This document shows, in pieces, positions 9,158 to 18,298 of a DNA stretch of 64,000 nt. The DNA comes from Methanomicrobium mobile BP (GTDB lineage Archaea; Halobacteriota; Methanomicrobia; Methanomicrobiales; Methanomicrobiaceae). Numbering within the stretch: position 1 is the first letter of the stretch; each line of letters starts with the position of its first letter. A program made the position numbers and the translations under genes. The notes beneath the pieces are model-generated. The model was not told the origin of the DNA. It saw only the letters and a list, made by a program, of their open reading frames with translations, and made no database searches. The stretch covers positions 102,570 through 166,569 of the forward strand of contig NZ_JOMF01000007.1 of NCBI RefSeq assembly GCF_000711215.1, read 5' to 3'.

Positions 9158-9392
9158 GTAATTCTTCTCCTGTGTTTTTAATTTACGCGCTTTTATGCGG
9201 GATGCATAAATGCCGCGTCTGCTCCAATACTGAAGTGCTGTATATATCTGTTTTTAAGTTATTTAATCTCACGCATATGCAGCCGCGATATGCCTGCGGC
9301 TGACGACGGATTCAGACCATGCCCTGCCGTGCCCTGCGGCAAAAAAGTTATGTGGAAAGTTATGTGGGATGTTATGCGGATATCGGGGTGAT

Positions 9393-10040
9393 TCAGCGGA
9401 GAATCTCTTTTACGAGTTCTTCCACGCCTTCGCCGGTCTTGAGGTTTGTCTTGAAGATCGGCATTATCGGGTTGTATTTGTGAATGTCCTCTTCCATTCT
9501 GGAGATGTTGCATCCGACGAATTCCGCGAGGTCAATCTTGTTGATTACGGCGATTGTGCCGTTTCGAAACATCATCGGGTGCTTGTTTACGACATCGTCG
9601 CCCTCGGTCGTGGATATGACGACGACACGTTTCTCGGCGCCGAGCGCAAAGTCGGTCGGGCAGACCATATTGCCGACATTCTCGATGAAGAGTACGTCTA
9701 TCTCGGAGAGCGGCAGATCCTCGATTGCGTGCTCGACGATATGTGCGTCGAGGTGGCATTCCTTGCCCGTGTTGGCGTTGACGGCGGGGATTCCCGTAGC
9801 GACAATCCTCTTGAAGTCATCGTCGCCCCAGACGTCGCCGGCGATGGCTCCCGCTTTTATGCCCTGTCTGTTGAGGATGGGCACGATATTCTCGATGAGT
9901 GCGGTCTTTCCCGAGCCGATGGCGCCGAGCAGGTCGAATGCACGGACGCCGTTGTCCTTTAATTTGTGGTAGTTTTCGTGCGCAAGTTTGTTGTTGGCGT
10001 CGAAGACATCCTTCTCTATACTGACATCTATATGGTGCAT
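9393..10040 (-). CDS. hypB: Hydrogenase nickel incorporation GTPase HypB
   Basis: A 215-residue SIMIBI-class GTPase that delivers nickel to [NiFe] hydrogenases. Visible motifs are P-loop GAIGSGKT, the metal-binding CHLDAH, ENVGNMVCP with its metal-ligand Cys, and NKIDL. The start is placed at the ATG at 10040, where the HypB-like sequence begins (MHHIDVSIEKDVF). The upstream region is shared with the divergent SRP19 gene, only 52 bases away, and the start looks nearly leaderless. HypA is not nearby. The role fits a hydrogenotrophic methanogen with Ni-hydrogenases. Confidence 0.95.
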   Translation of the reverse strand: MHHIDVSIEKDVFDANNKLAHENYHKLKDNGVRAFDLLGAIGSGKTALIENIVPILNRQGIKAGAIAGDVWGDDDFKRIVATGIPAVNANTGKECHLDAHIVEHAIEDLPLSEIDVLFIENVGNMVCPTDFALGAEKRVVVISTTEGDDVVNKHPMMFRNGTIAVINKIDLAEFVGCNISRMEEDIHKYNPIMPIFKTNLKTGEGVEELVKEILR

Positions 10041-10092
10041 AGTATTAGATATGACAGTATCAGTTAATATCTTGACTGAATATACTATTATC

Positions 10093-10365
10093 ATGGATAA
10101 AGAGAAGGTCTTATACCCGTGTTATTTCAATGAGAGTCTTACACGTGCGGAGGGTCGGCGCGTGAAGAAGACCGATGCCGTCAAGAGTCCTTCGGTGAAG
10201 AGCATGGTTCTTGCGGCGAAAAAGCTGGGACTGAGCCCGACAACGGACGGCAAGAGTCACCCGGCATTCTGGCTCGAGAAAGAGGGGCGCGTTCTTGTCG
10301 CATGGGACGGACCGAAGGAAGTGCTGATTCAAAAGATTGCGCAGAAGATGAAGGCGGAGAAATAA
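10093..10365 (+). CDS. srp19: Signal recognition particle protein SRP19
   Basis: A 90-residue protein that binds helices 6 and 8 of the 7S RNA and allows SRP54 to bind. The family start VLYPCYFN, the LTRAEGRRVKK segment and the HPAFW motif are clear. The ATG at 10093 gives the normal size of archaeal SRP19; the open frame reaches back to 9988, but that part is antisense to the hypB start. A PHP hydrolase follows after 82 bases of short degenerate AT-rich repetition. Confidence 0.95.
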   Translation: MDKEKVLYPCYFNESLTRAEGRRVKKTDAVKSPSVKSMVLAAKKLGLSPTTDGKSHPAFWLEKEGRVLVAWDGPKEVLIQKIAQKMKAEK

Positions 10366-10447
10366 TTCGGATTCTGCCGATTTGATGATTTATTGAATTA
10401 CAGATTTAATGATTTACCGAATTAACGAATTACCGATTTGATTTCTC

Positions 10448-11107
10448 ATGGGGCAGAATATGTTTGATCTTCACACACATACAACGATTACGGACGGCGA
10501 ACTGATTCCTACCGAGCTTGTGCGCCGTATGGCAGTGGCGGGATATAAGACCGTGGCAATCACGGACCATGCCGATTTCTCGAATTACGCTGAGATTATC
10601 GCCGCATCAAAGGCCGTAAAGAGGTCGGCGTCGGTTTACGGCGTCAATCTCCTGAGCGGCATCGAGATTACGCATGTGCCGCCGGGCGAGATAGACGAAC
10701 TTGCAAAACTTGCCAAGGATGCGGGCGCGGACATCGTTGTCGTTCACGGCGAGACACCCGTTGAACCAGTTGCCGGCGGCACCAATCTTGCGGCGTGCTC
10801 CTCGGCATATGTGGATATTCTGGCTCATCCGGGTCTTATCAGTGACGAGACCGCGACGGAGGCGGCTAAGAACGGCGTTGCTCTGGAGATCACCTCACGC
10901 GGCGGTCACAACAGGACGAACGGGCATGTTTTTGCAACGGCGAAGCGTTTCGGCTGTCTCTGCGTGGTCGACTCGGATTCGCATTCGCCGGGGGACATCA
11001 TGAGCATGACCGAGCGTGTTGTCGTCGCAAGAGGCGCGGGCATGTCTCCGGCGGAAGCAGAAACAGTTTTATCGGTAAAAACCCTCAACCGCATTCTCGG
11101 GAAATAA
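10448..11107 (+). CDS. PHP-domain metal-dependent hydrolase (histidinol-phosphatase-like)
   Basis: A 219-residue single PHP domain: FDLHTHTT motif, later ITDHADF, HGE, HPG and DSDSHSPGD, which supply the His/Asp ligands of a trinuclear metal site. Archaeal members are annotated as histidinol phosphatase or related hydrolases. It could be a phosphoesterase in histidine synthesis, but no his gene is nearby, so the substrate is open. Same strand as srp19. Confidence 0.85.
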   Translation: MGQNMFDLHTHTTITDGELIPTELVRRMAVAGYKTVAITDHADFSNYAEIIAASKAVKRSASVYGVNLLSGIEITHVPPGEIDELAKLAKDAGADIVVVHGETPVEPVAGGTNLAACSSAYVDILAHPGLISDETATEAAKNGVALEITSRGGHNRTNGHVFATAKRFGCLCVVDSDSHSPGDIMSMTERVVVARGAGMSPAEAETVLSVKTLNRILGK

Positions 11108-11272
11108 TTACTATTTATTTTTTGGCAAAATGTATTTATACTATTGTGACAGATATATATAGATTACGTAATGTAAGAAATAGCCGGTATCGTTCTCCGG
11201 CGTATCGCGACTTTTTTTCGGATTTTAGATAAAAGAGTCGGCGATCTTTATCTTTACGGGTAGGTAGAGTTC

Positions 11273-11497
11273 TTGAAAACAGCAGGTAGGATTCGGTCGA
11301 TTGTCGGTAAGCATATGCTTGTCATATCCTGTGATTCGGCGCAACTTCCGCCGCTTTACACGGATGTCTTCGATGCCGATGAAAAACCTGTGGGGAGGCT
11401 TGTCGAGATATTCGGGAATATTTCGTCACCTTGCGCATCCGTCTACTGCAGTGATACTGCAGGTTGTGTGTCGGGCGGGATGCTGTATACAAAATAA
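11273..11497 (+). CDS. gar1: H/ACA ribonucleoprotein protein Gar1
   Basis: A 74-residue beta-barrel protein of the H/ACA pseudouridylation RNP. The archaeal Gar1 core is seen (initial [27 protein letters not shown]). The start codon is TTG at 11273, with a weak ribosome binding site. The neighbouring tfb gene starts 12 bases after its stop; the gar1-tfb pairing is frequent in archaeal genomes and supports the call. Confidence 0.9.
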   Translation: MKTAGRIRSIVGKHMLVISCDSAQLPPLYTDVFDADEKPVGRLVEIFGNISSPCASVYCSDTAGCVSGGMLYTK

Positions 11498-11508
11498 AGG
11501 TTAGATTC

Positions 11509-12519
11509 ATGCAGGAAATAGAGAAACTTAAGCAATTACAGAGTCAGAGAGAAGCGCTCAGAAAACGCTCGGTTGAACAGGTCGAGAAGCAGCAGAAGAA
11601 ACCCGAAGAGACGACCAAGACCGTCTGTCCGGAGTGCGGCAGCCGCCAGCTGGTTCACGATTATGAGCGTGCGGAGCTTATCTGTCAGAATTGCGGACTT
11701 GTTCTTGAAGAAGAGTTTATTGACCGCGGTCCCGAGTGGCGTGCTTTCGATCACGATCAGAGGATGAAGCGTTCGCGTGTCGGTGCTCCGATGACCTTCA
11801 CGATTCACGATAAGGGTCTTTCAACCATGATCGACTGGAGAAACCGCGACTCCTACGGTCGTGCAATTTCCTCGAAGAACCGTGCACAGCTCTACCGTTT
11901 AAGGAAATGGCAGCGCAGGATTCGTGTATCCAATGCGACGGAGAGAAACCTCGCATTCGCACTCTCCGAGCTTGACCGTATGGCATCGGCTCTGGGTCTT
12001 CCGAGGAATGTAAGGGAGACGGCGGCCGTTGTCTACCGTGACGCGGTTGACAAAAACCTCATCCGCGGAAGGAGTATCGAGGGTGTTGCGGCAGCGGCAC
12101 TTTATGCGGCATGCCGTCAGTGCAGTGTTCCGAGAACACTCGATGAGATTGCCGAGGTTTCGCGTGTTTCCAGAAAGGAGATCGGAAGGACTTACAGGTT
12201 TATCTCGAGAGAGCTGGGTCTTAAACTTCTCCCGACGTCGCCGATTGACTACGTTCCGCGTTTCTGCTCCGGTCTGAGTCTGAAAGGCGAGGTTCAGTCA
12301 AGAGCGGTCGAGATTCTGCGTCAGGCAGGCGAGAGAGAGCTTACAAGCGGCAGAGGTCCGACCGGTGTTGCGGCGGCGGCAATCTATATCTCGTCGATCT
12401 TAGGCGGAGAACGCCGCACACAGCGTGAGGTTGCCGAGGTTGCCGGCGTGACCGAGGTTACAATCAGGAACAGATACAAGGAACTTGCAGAAAAGCTGGA
12501 TATCGAGATCATTCTCTGA
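11509..12519 (+). CDS. tfb: Transcription initiation factor IIB (TFB)
   Basis: A 336-residue general transcription factor that bridges TBP-DNA and RNA polymerase. It has an N-terminal zinc ribbon with two Cys-x2-Cys pairs (CPEC, CQNC, residues about 30-52), the B-finger/linker with the RGPEWRAFD motif and two cyclin folds (residues about 135-330). The ATG at 11509 is preferred; the open frame runs back into the end of gar1. A basic, Gln-rich stretch of about 28 residues precedes the zinc ribbon and is longer than in many TFBs. Confidence 0.97.
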   Translation: MQEIEKLKQLQSQREALRKRSVEQVEKQQKKPEETTKTVCPECGSRQLVHDYERAELICQNCGLVLEEEFIDRGPEWRAFDHDQRMKRSRVGAPMTFTIHDKGLSTMIDWRNRDSYGRAISSKNRAQLYRLRKWQRRIRVSNATERNLAFALSELDRMASALGLPRNVRETAAVVYRDAVDKNLIRGRSIEGVAAAALYAACRQCSVPRTLDEIAEVSRVSRKEIGRTYRFISRELGLKLLPTSPIDYVPRFCSGLSLKGEVQSRAVEILRQAGERELTSGRGPTGVAAAAIYISSILGGERRTQREVAEVAGVTEVTIRNRYKELAEKLDIEIIL

Positions 12520-12676
12520 TCTCGCTTATTCTTTGATTGCGGAGATATCTCCGTTGCAATATTTTGTCAATCCGCTCCTGTCTGGCATGCGATGCCGGCA
12601 GGCGCAAAAAAATAATTTTATACGGTATGGATGCCAAATCTAAATTCCGCATTCTTGCACTGAGATGCGATGTCGC

Positions 12677-12748
12677 GGGCTTGTAGATCAGGGGTAGATC
12701 GTTACGTTCGCAACGTAAAGGCCGCGGGTTCAAATCCCGCCAAGTCCA
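12677..12748 (+). tRNA. tRNA-Ala (CGC)
   Basis: A 72-base cloverleaf: acceptor GGGCTTG pairs with CAAGTCC, including the G3-U70 pair that marks alanine. The anticodon loop is TTCGCAA (anticodon CGC), the T-loop TTCAAAT, discriminator A, no encoded CCA. An AT-rich element near 12609-12622 upstream may belong to its promoter. Confidence 0.97.
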
Positions 12749-12999
12749 TTTTTCTGTTGCTTTTTTGATAATTTAGATAATAATGACAGTGTTGTCTATC
12801 GGCATTATTCCCGTAACATCTGTTATCATTTTCAACCGTGTCACGCGCCCATATTGTACGCCGGATCCTATCTGCCACATTTTAAGTGGGAAAAATGTGT
12901 AATTTTTACACAAAAATCCCGGTTAAATGTGTTTGGTAAGGGTAAGGTGGTTTTTCCACTCGAATTTATGACCCCGGATCTAATAGGGCTGCTTCTTTG

Positions 13000-14163
13000 T
13001 TACTCCTCGGAGAAGTCCGTATCCATGGTGACCTGCAGGTTATATTCGGGGAATACCTCCCTGACCGCGTCCGTGACCTCGCGGAATACCGCTCTTCTGT
13101 CATCCGCGTCAAAACTGACCACGATATCGAACCGCATGGTATTGGTTTCTTTAGTCAGATAAAAGCCGTGCAACTCGCGGATATACTTATTTGCGAAAAC
13201 AATCTCACGCACTTTCTTCTCGGTTTCAATGCTCACGGCATCCTGCGTATTTATCGAATAAACGCCGATTGCCGTAAGAATCACCTGATGCTCTTTGTAG
13301 ACCTTATTCTGAATCTCGCGGATGAGTCTGTCGAGCCTGTCGGCAGAGAAGGTATCGGGGACCTCGATATGAATCGAGCCGCTCCAGACGTCGGGTCCGT
13401 AGTTGTTAAGAACGAGATCGTAGGCGCCGCGAACATCTGGAAAATCCGTGACCGTCTTTCTGATTGCTCTCGCCAGTTCGGGATCGTTTCTCTCGCCGAG
13501 AAGTTTGGAGACCGTTTCGCGTATCATCTCAACGCCGCTTCTGATAATCACGAGTGAGATTACGGCACCTAGCCATGCCTCCAGCGATATATTGCAGGTG
13601 ATAAAGATAACCGCGGCAACTACGGTGGATGCTGAAATTATGGAATCAAGGGTTGCATCTTCGCCGGAGTTTATGAGTGAATCGGAGTTGACTCTCACGC
13701 CCACGGATTTCACATAGCGTCCCAGAAGTATCTTTACGATAACGGCAACCGTGAGAATTGCGAGCGGCAAAATGCTGTATTCCGGAATATCCGGGGTTAT
13801 TATCTTCTTAACGGACTCGGTTAATGCGGTAATACCCGCATATAGCACGATGACGGCGATTATTATGGCGCTCATATACTCGATGCGCCTGTATCCGAAG
13901 GGGTGTTTCTTGTCGGCTTCGCGGTTTGCGAGCTTTGTGCCGATAATGGTGATTATCGAGCTTCCCGCGTCCGAGATGTTGTTGACCGCGTCCAGAAGGA
14001 TGGCAATGGAGTTGGTCATGAGACCTATGACCGCCTTGAAAGCGGCAAGAGCAACATTGGCAAGTATGCCGATAACGCTGGTCTTTATGATTGTTCTTTC
14101 GCGCAAATCTGCTTTTGCGGCATTTGAAGTGCCGTTACCGTCGTCGTTCTGAATGGGTCGCAT
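13000..14163 (-). CDS. Cation diffusion facilitator (CDF) family metal exporter
   Basis: A 387-residue protein with about six transmembrane segments (residues about 25-245). Metal-site residues include LLDAVNNISD in TM2 and the HPFGYRRIEY motif, typical of the FieF/ZitB type. The cytoplasmic C-terminal domain is longer than usual (about 140 residues) and appears to contain the CDF dimerisation fold plus a further alpha/beta segment with a second FxV-SFD strand. Substrate could be Fe, Zn, Mn or Ni. It stands alone on the minus strand; 251 bases without a gene separate it from tRNA-Ala. Confidence 0.9.
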   Translation of the reverse strand: MRPIQNDDGNGTSNAAKADLRERTIIKTSVIGILANVALAAFKAVIGLMTNSIAILLDAVNNISDAGSSIITIIGTKLANREADKKHPFGYRRIEYMSAIIIAVIVLYAGITALTESVKKIITPDIPEYSILPLAILTVAVIVKILLGRYVKSVGVRVNSDSLINSGEDATLDSIISASTVVAAVIFITCNISLEAWLGAVISLVIIRSGVEMIRETVSKLLGERNDPELARAIRKTVTDFPDVRGAYDLVLNNYGPDVWSGSIHIEVPDTFSADRLDRLIREIQNKVYKEHQVILTAIGVYSINTQDAVSIETEKKVREIVFANKYIRELHGFYLTKETNTMRFDIVVSFDADDRRAVFREVTDAVREVFPEYNLQVTMDTDFSEE

Positions 14164-14303
14164 ATTCCCGTCTCCGTTATAGGCAAATTGTCATTCGGAG
14201 TCAAAAAAATTTACGTTCGGTAATGATTTACGGTTGAAAAAAAGTTAAAGAGATGAGTTAGAGAGATGTATTTTCGGACGTGTTCGAATGCCCGTCACAC
14301 CCG

Positions 14304-17300
14304 TTACATCCAGAATCCGTCATCGTCGTCGTTCTTGGTTTCCTTTTTGGTCTCGTTTTCCTTCGGCTTCGGTCTGTTTGCCGCGGAAGCCGACGACGAG
14401 CCGGCGCCCGCGGAATCGGATTTCGTGTCAATCGGATTCTTCTGCATCTTTATCGGTACCGTACCGCTCTTGCCCGATTTTGCGGGGTTGTGGGCATTGC
14501 CGACCTTGATGCCGCCGGAGAGCGGTTCAATCGGTTTGGGGACATTGCCGCGTGTCCTGATATCGCCCGAGAGAAGTTCCTTGGGTTTTGACTTGCCGCT
14601 GCCCGAACCCGAGCTGACGCCGCCCGAGAGCAGCTCCTTCGGCGGCTTTATGGGCGTGCCTGTCTTTATTCCGCCGGAAAGAAGTTCCACGGGTTTCTTC
14701 GCGGAGCTTCCCATCGGCGTCTTGCCGCCCGTGATGCTGTCTTTCGGCTTGATATTCGGATGCAGGGAGATCTTTCCGCCGGAAACACTCCTGTCGTCCG
14801 CCTTTATAATCGGCTGAATCGAGACGCCCCTGCCGCCGAATGCGCTGTCGTTGGGCTTAAACGACTGTTTTCCGGCGGAGATCATGCCGCTGCTGAAGGT
14901 TGAGTCGTTCGGTCTGAATGACTGTTTGCCGCCGATGAGTTTCCCGCCGCCGCCGGTGAACGTGCTGTCGTTGGGACCGAAGGACTTCGTGCCCGCGGAT
15001 ATGCCGCCGCCCGTAAACGTGGTATCTTTCGGTCTGAAACTGCCTTTGGAGTGCGTTCCCGCATTATCGATATTGATGGTCTCTCCGACCGAACAGACAT
15101 CGCTTCTGCGTTTGCTTCCCGAATCGCCGAGGACGAACTTTTCGCCCACCGAGCATACATCGCTGCGGAGTTTTCCGTCCGCGGTCTCTTTGCCGTCGAT
15201 TGAGAAGATTCTGTCTCTCGGAGTGCTTCCGAGATCGACCGTGGTCATGCGGGTCATATCAAGGTCGGTCTTCTTGGATCTTCCCGGCAGATTGAGATCG
15301 ATCATCTTGTCGGTCGTATCCTTTTTGCCGGCGACGGTTATCTTATCCGTGCGTATCTCCTCGGCGGCTTCGATCTTGACCTCGGGGCTTATACTCTTCT
15401 CTTCCTCTTTATACTCCTCGTATTCCTGTTCTTTGATGTATTCCGGCGATGTCTGCGGATAAATCTCCGCGTCGTCCTTTGCCTCGATTATATAGGATAA
15501 AGCCGCGTCCGAGAAGACGGCGCTCTTTGCATTGCCCGCCGATGATGTGAAGTCATCGCCGTCATCGTCATCGAGAAGTTCCTCGAATGCCAGCTGACCC
15601 GTGCTTTCCTCCTCGGTATCGATGCCGTCGGTGTAGAATACCGCGCCCGAAGGTGCTTTCTCGGTCTCGAAATCGCCGTCGTCTTCAAGGAAATCATCTA
15701 TACTCAGACTCTCCGCGCCGGAATTCTCCGAAGAGAACAATGATCCCGATGAGTTCTGCCCGAACGGCGATGAATTCTGAGATTCAAACTGTGACGGGTT
15801 TGACGGGTTTTGCGAGAACTGCGAATTGCTCAGCGGTTCGTTGAAATCCGAGAAGCCGTTATCCTCGATAATCGGAGAAAGATTCGGGTTATGCGGCTGT
15901 CTCTTAGGCGGCACGGACGAAAATCCGCCTATAAGTTCCCATGCCTCGTTCTCTATGGACTGTTCGTCAAACTGCTGCTGGTTAAACTGTTGTTGGTTAA
16001 TCTGTTGCTGACCGAACTGCTGCTGTTGACCGAACTGAGAGTTTCCGGGGTTATACTGCTGTTGTGGGACCTGACCGAACCGGTTATTGAAATTATTCTG
16101 AGTATACGGCTGCTGCTGAGGCTGTTGACCGAACTGCTGCTGACCGAACTGCTGTTGCGGATTAAACTGTGATTGCGGGTTAAACTGTTGCCCGTTGTTG
16201 AACTGCGTCTGGTTAAACTGCGGCTGTTGACCGAACTGTGAGTTTTGAGGGTTGTATTGCTGCTGAGGAGGCTGTCCGAACGGGTTATTGACATTATTCT
16301 GAGGATATTGAGGTTGCTGAGGCTGCTGACCGAAACCCGGCTGAGCGTTGAACTGCTGCGGGTTATACTGCGGCTGAGGATTCTGCGGATTATACTGCTG
16401 ATTTGGTGTCTGATGCTGTGCCATAATATCAATAATCTGGTCTTCCGCCGTTGCCGCCGGCGTCTGCTGTTGTTCTGCGGCAAAATTGCCTTTCGGCTCC
16501 GATTTGCCGCCTCCTTTTCCGGATAGGAACATGTTCTCCTCCTCATCAAGCATATTCATCTTCTCCTCCTCTTTCTCTTTCTTTTTCTGTTCTTCCTCAA
16601 TCTCCGCTCTTAATTTGCGGATCTCCTCCAACCGCGGAATATTGTGAATGCCCGAGAGCATTATGATGATCCCGACAAAGCGCACATTGCCCACGGGATA
16701 ATCGCCGGAGCGCATCTCCAGCCCCGCAATACTGGAATCTATCCACTTGCGCACGGTCTGAAATCCCTTCATGGATAGCTCTTTCGAGGGTCCGGCGATA
16801 AGGATCAGCGCCTTGTCTGCGCTCGTGAGGTCGCAGGGGACCGAGATCTCCTCATAGACCGCCTGTTTTGCAAGCGCCACTATCCTTGTCGCACGCTTAT
16901 GCGAACCTTCCGCGAAATATGCCTCAGAGCGCCACTTCTCGAAAGCGTCGAGAAGGTTGAACGGCAACTCCTCGCTCGCATATCCGATTGCCGTAAGTCC
17001 GTTTCCTTTCAGGGTGTTGAGGATCTCTCCGGCATCGAGGACGGTCTGCGCGGACTCTACGCCGCGGTCGTCAAACTCACCCGCACGAAGCAGAAGATCG
17101 ATCTGCTTGGCAATCCTCTCGTTGAGCATCATATAGATGTCGCGGGGATTGTTGGGCATATTTCTGCCGTAAGGCGAGGGTTTTACGACGGTTTCACCGC
17201 GCTCGTTGACCGTGGTCTCGAACGATGACTTGATCTTCTTGTACCAGGTCTCGTTATCGAAGAGAATAATGCCGTCCACGCATTTTTCTATCTTCTCGAT

Positions 17301-17729
17301 GTCGTCCGCGGCTTTCTTGGCGACCGCTCTTCCCTCGCGCAGGTATGGGAGGGTGCAGACCGCAAAAACAGGTTCAAAGTATGATTTTCTTATCTCTTCG
17401 GTAATCTCGGGGACTATCTCGCAGACATTGCCGCCGAGACCGGTAAAGACCATGATTGCGTCGATATCGATATTGTCCAGACCTTTGACGCGGGTCATGA
17501 TCTCGCTGACGTCGACGGTAGAACGGATATCGTACTGAACGTCGGGGTCGATGACCGAGAAGAGAATCTTGGAGGTCTCGGGCAGGTACTTCAGCTGCGC
17601 GAGGAAATTGCTGTCGACGTCGACGACAACCGAAGAAACACAGCTTACGCTGGATTTTCTGTCATGATTGTAAAGCTGATCCACTATTCGTGAACCGGCT
17701 CCCCCAACTCCGATTGCCAGTATTCTCAT
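14304..17729 (-). CDS. FtsZ/tubulin-superfamily GTPase with very long low-complexity tail
   Basis: A 1141-residue protein. Residues 1 to about 370 resemble the FtsZ/CetZ GTPase: start RILAIGVGGAGSRIVDQLY (nucleotide-binding G-box), FTGLGGNVCE at about 95-104 in place of the canonical GGGTGTG loop, and FDNETW around residue 159 where the base-contacting Asn is expected. Then come a charged coiled-coil-like helix (about 370-400), a Gln/Asn-rich segment (about 425-590), an acidic Ser/Asp/Glu-rich part (about 600-790), four FxPxD(S/T)xF repeats (about 890-965), four KPxELLSGG-type repeats (about 1010-1080), and an acidic end GFWM. The tail is twice the size of the GTPase. It is not the main cell-division FtsZ by sequence. 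Role unknown; cytoskeletal polymerisation is inferred. Confidence 0.8.
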   Translation of the reverse strand: MRILAIGVGGAGSRIVDQLYNHDRKSSVSCVSSVVVDVDSNFLAQLKYLPETSKILFSVIDPDVQYDIRSTVDVSEIMTRVKGLDNIDIDAIMVFTGLGGNVCEIVPEITEEIRKSYFEPVFAVCTLPYLREGRAVAKKAADDIEKIEKCVDGIILFDNETWYKKIKSSFETTVNERGETVVKPSPYGRNMPNNPRDIYMMLNERIAKQIDLLLRAGEFDDRGVESAQTVLDAGEILNTLKGNGLTAIGYASEELPFNLLDAFEKWRSEAYFAEGSHKRATRIVALAKQAVYEEISVPCDLTSADKALILIAGPSKELSMKGFQTVRKWIDSSIAGLEMRSGDYPVGNVRFVGIIIMLSGIHNIPRLEEIRKLRAEIEEEQKKKEKEEEKMNMLDEEENMFLSGKGGGKSEPKGNFAAEQQQTPAATAEDQIIDIMAQHQTPNQQYNPQNPQPQYNPQQFNAQPGFGQQPQQPQYPQNNVNNPFGQPPQQQYNPQNSQFGQQPQFNQTQFNNGQQFNPQSQFNPQQQFGQQQFGQQPQQQPYTQNNFNNRFGQVPQQQYNPGNSQFGQQQQFGQQQINQQQFNQQQFDEQSIENEAWELIGGFSSVPPKRQPHNPNLSPIIEDNGFSDFNEPLSNSQFSQNPSNPSQFESQNSSPFGQNSSGSLFSSENSGAESLSIDDFLEDDGDFETEKAPSGAVFYTDGIDTEEESTGQLAFEELLDDDDGDDFTSSAGNAKSAVFSDAALSYIIEAKDDAEIYPQTSPEYIKEQEYEEYKEEEKSISPEVKIEAAEEIRTDKITVAGKKDTTDKMIDLNLPGRSKKTDLDMTRMTTVDLGSTPRDRIFSIDGKETADGKLRSDVCSVGEKFVLGDSGSKRRSDVCSVGETINIDNAGTHSKGSFRPKDTTFTGGGISAGTKSFGPNDSTFTGGGGKLIGGKQSFRPNDSTFSSGMISAGKQSFKPNDSAFGGRGVSIQPIIKADDRSVSGGKISLHPNIKPKDSITGGKTPMGSSAKKPVELLSGGIKTGTPIKPPKELLSGGVSSGSGSGKSKPKELLSGDIRTRGNVPKPIEPLSGGIKVGNAHNPAKSGKSGTVPIKMQKNPIDTKSDSAGAGSSSASAANRPKPKENETKKETKNDDDDGFWM

Positions 17730-17940
17730 ATCATTTATCCTTATGAGTCCGTCGCCGAATCTGACCTGTGCTTAATTGCGTTACTTTATTAAAATATACT
17801 CAGAAAGTATCAAATACTTTGTTCTTTGACAGCCGCCGTGATCATGCTGGCGCGGTCATTCTTCACGGACATTCAGACCCTGTCCGTATGCTGCATATAT
17901 GTTATACTTTTTATCAGATAATACCGTCTATAAAACAGGT

Positions 17941-18012
17941 CGGATTACGGATCGGATTACAGATCTGATTAGAGATCGTATTACCGATCGGATTACGGAT
18001 TGGATTACAGAT
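17941..18012. repeat. 12-bp degenerate tandem repeat, six copies
   Basis: Six head-to-tail units near CGGATTACGGAT occupy 17941-18012; the last unit overlaps the stop codon of the winged-helix gene at 18005. The repeat lies in the 275-base gap between that gene and the FtsZ-like gene, where no other gene was seen. Transcription from either promoter would cross it. Confidence 0.9.
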
Positions 18013-18286
18013 CGAATTCCCTGAGTATCTCCATGAATGTCTTGTATTTATCTATGTATCTCAGACCTTTTTCCGCAAGATAAACCGTCTTTTTCGTCTT
18101 ATCCTCAACGACTTCGGTGACGAACTCTTTCTCGAGAAGTTCCTTATAGTATCTTGCAAAATTGCTCGAAGAGATATTGGTCTGTCTCAGAAGCGGAGTA
18201 TAACGCATCCGATTGTTATTCTTCCGAATAATTATCAGAATGTCGTAGATTATCTGATGCTTGCTTCTGTTTCTTTCCGCGGACAC
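18005..18286 (-). CDS. Winged-helix transcriptional regulator
   Basis: A 93-residue single winged-helix domain of the type annotated in archaea as predicted transcriptional regulator: helices around YDILIIIRKN, recognition segment TNISSSNFARYYKELLEK, then a beta wing (FVTEVVEDKTKKTVYLAEKGLRYIDKY). It starts with GTG at 18286, with GGTGAG as ribosome binding site lying just after the stop of the upstream membrane-protein gene (12-base gap). The two genes probably form an operon, and the regulator may sense a signal through the membrane partner or control the operon. Confidence 0.88.
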   Translation of the reverse strand: MSAERNRSKHQIIYDILIIIRKNNNRMRYTPLLRQTNISSSNFARYYKELLEKEFVTEVVEDKTKKTVYLAEKGLRYIDKYKTFMEILREFDL

Positions 18287-18298
18287 TTCTTACTCACC

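Noticed and set aside
14266..14817. 183-residue plus-strand frame antisense to the FtsZ-like tail (and other long antisense frames up to 203 residues at 14851)
   Set aside because: They arise from the skewed Gly/Pro/Ser codons of the tail repeats read backward and have no independent support.
15953..16549. 198-residue Ser/Arg-rich minus-strand frame in the Gln/Asn-rich region
   Set aside because: An out-of-phase shadow of the FtsZ-like coding frame.
17941..18012. Possible CRISPR array or IS end at the 12-bp repeats
   Set aside because: Repeats are directly adjacent without spacers and their units vary; no transposase or cas gene nearby.
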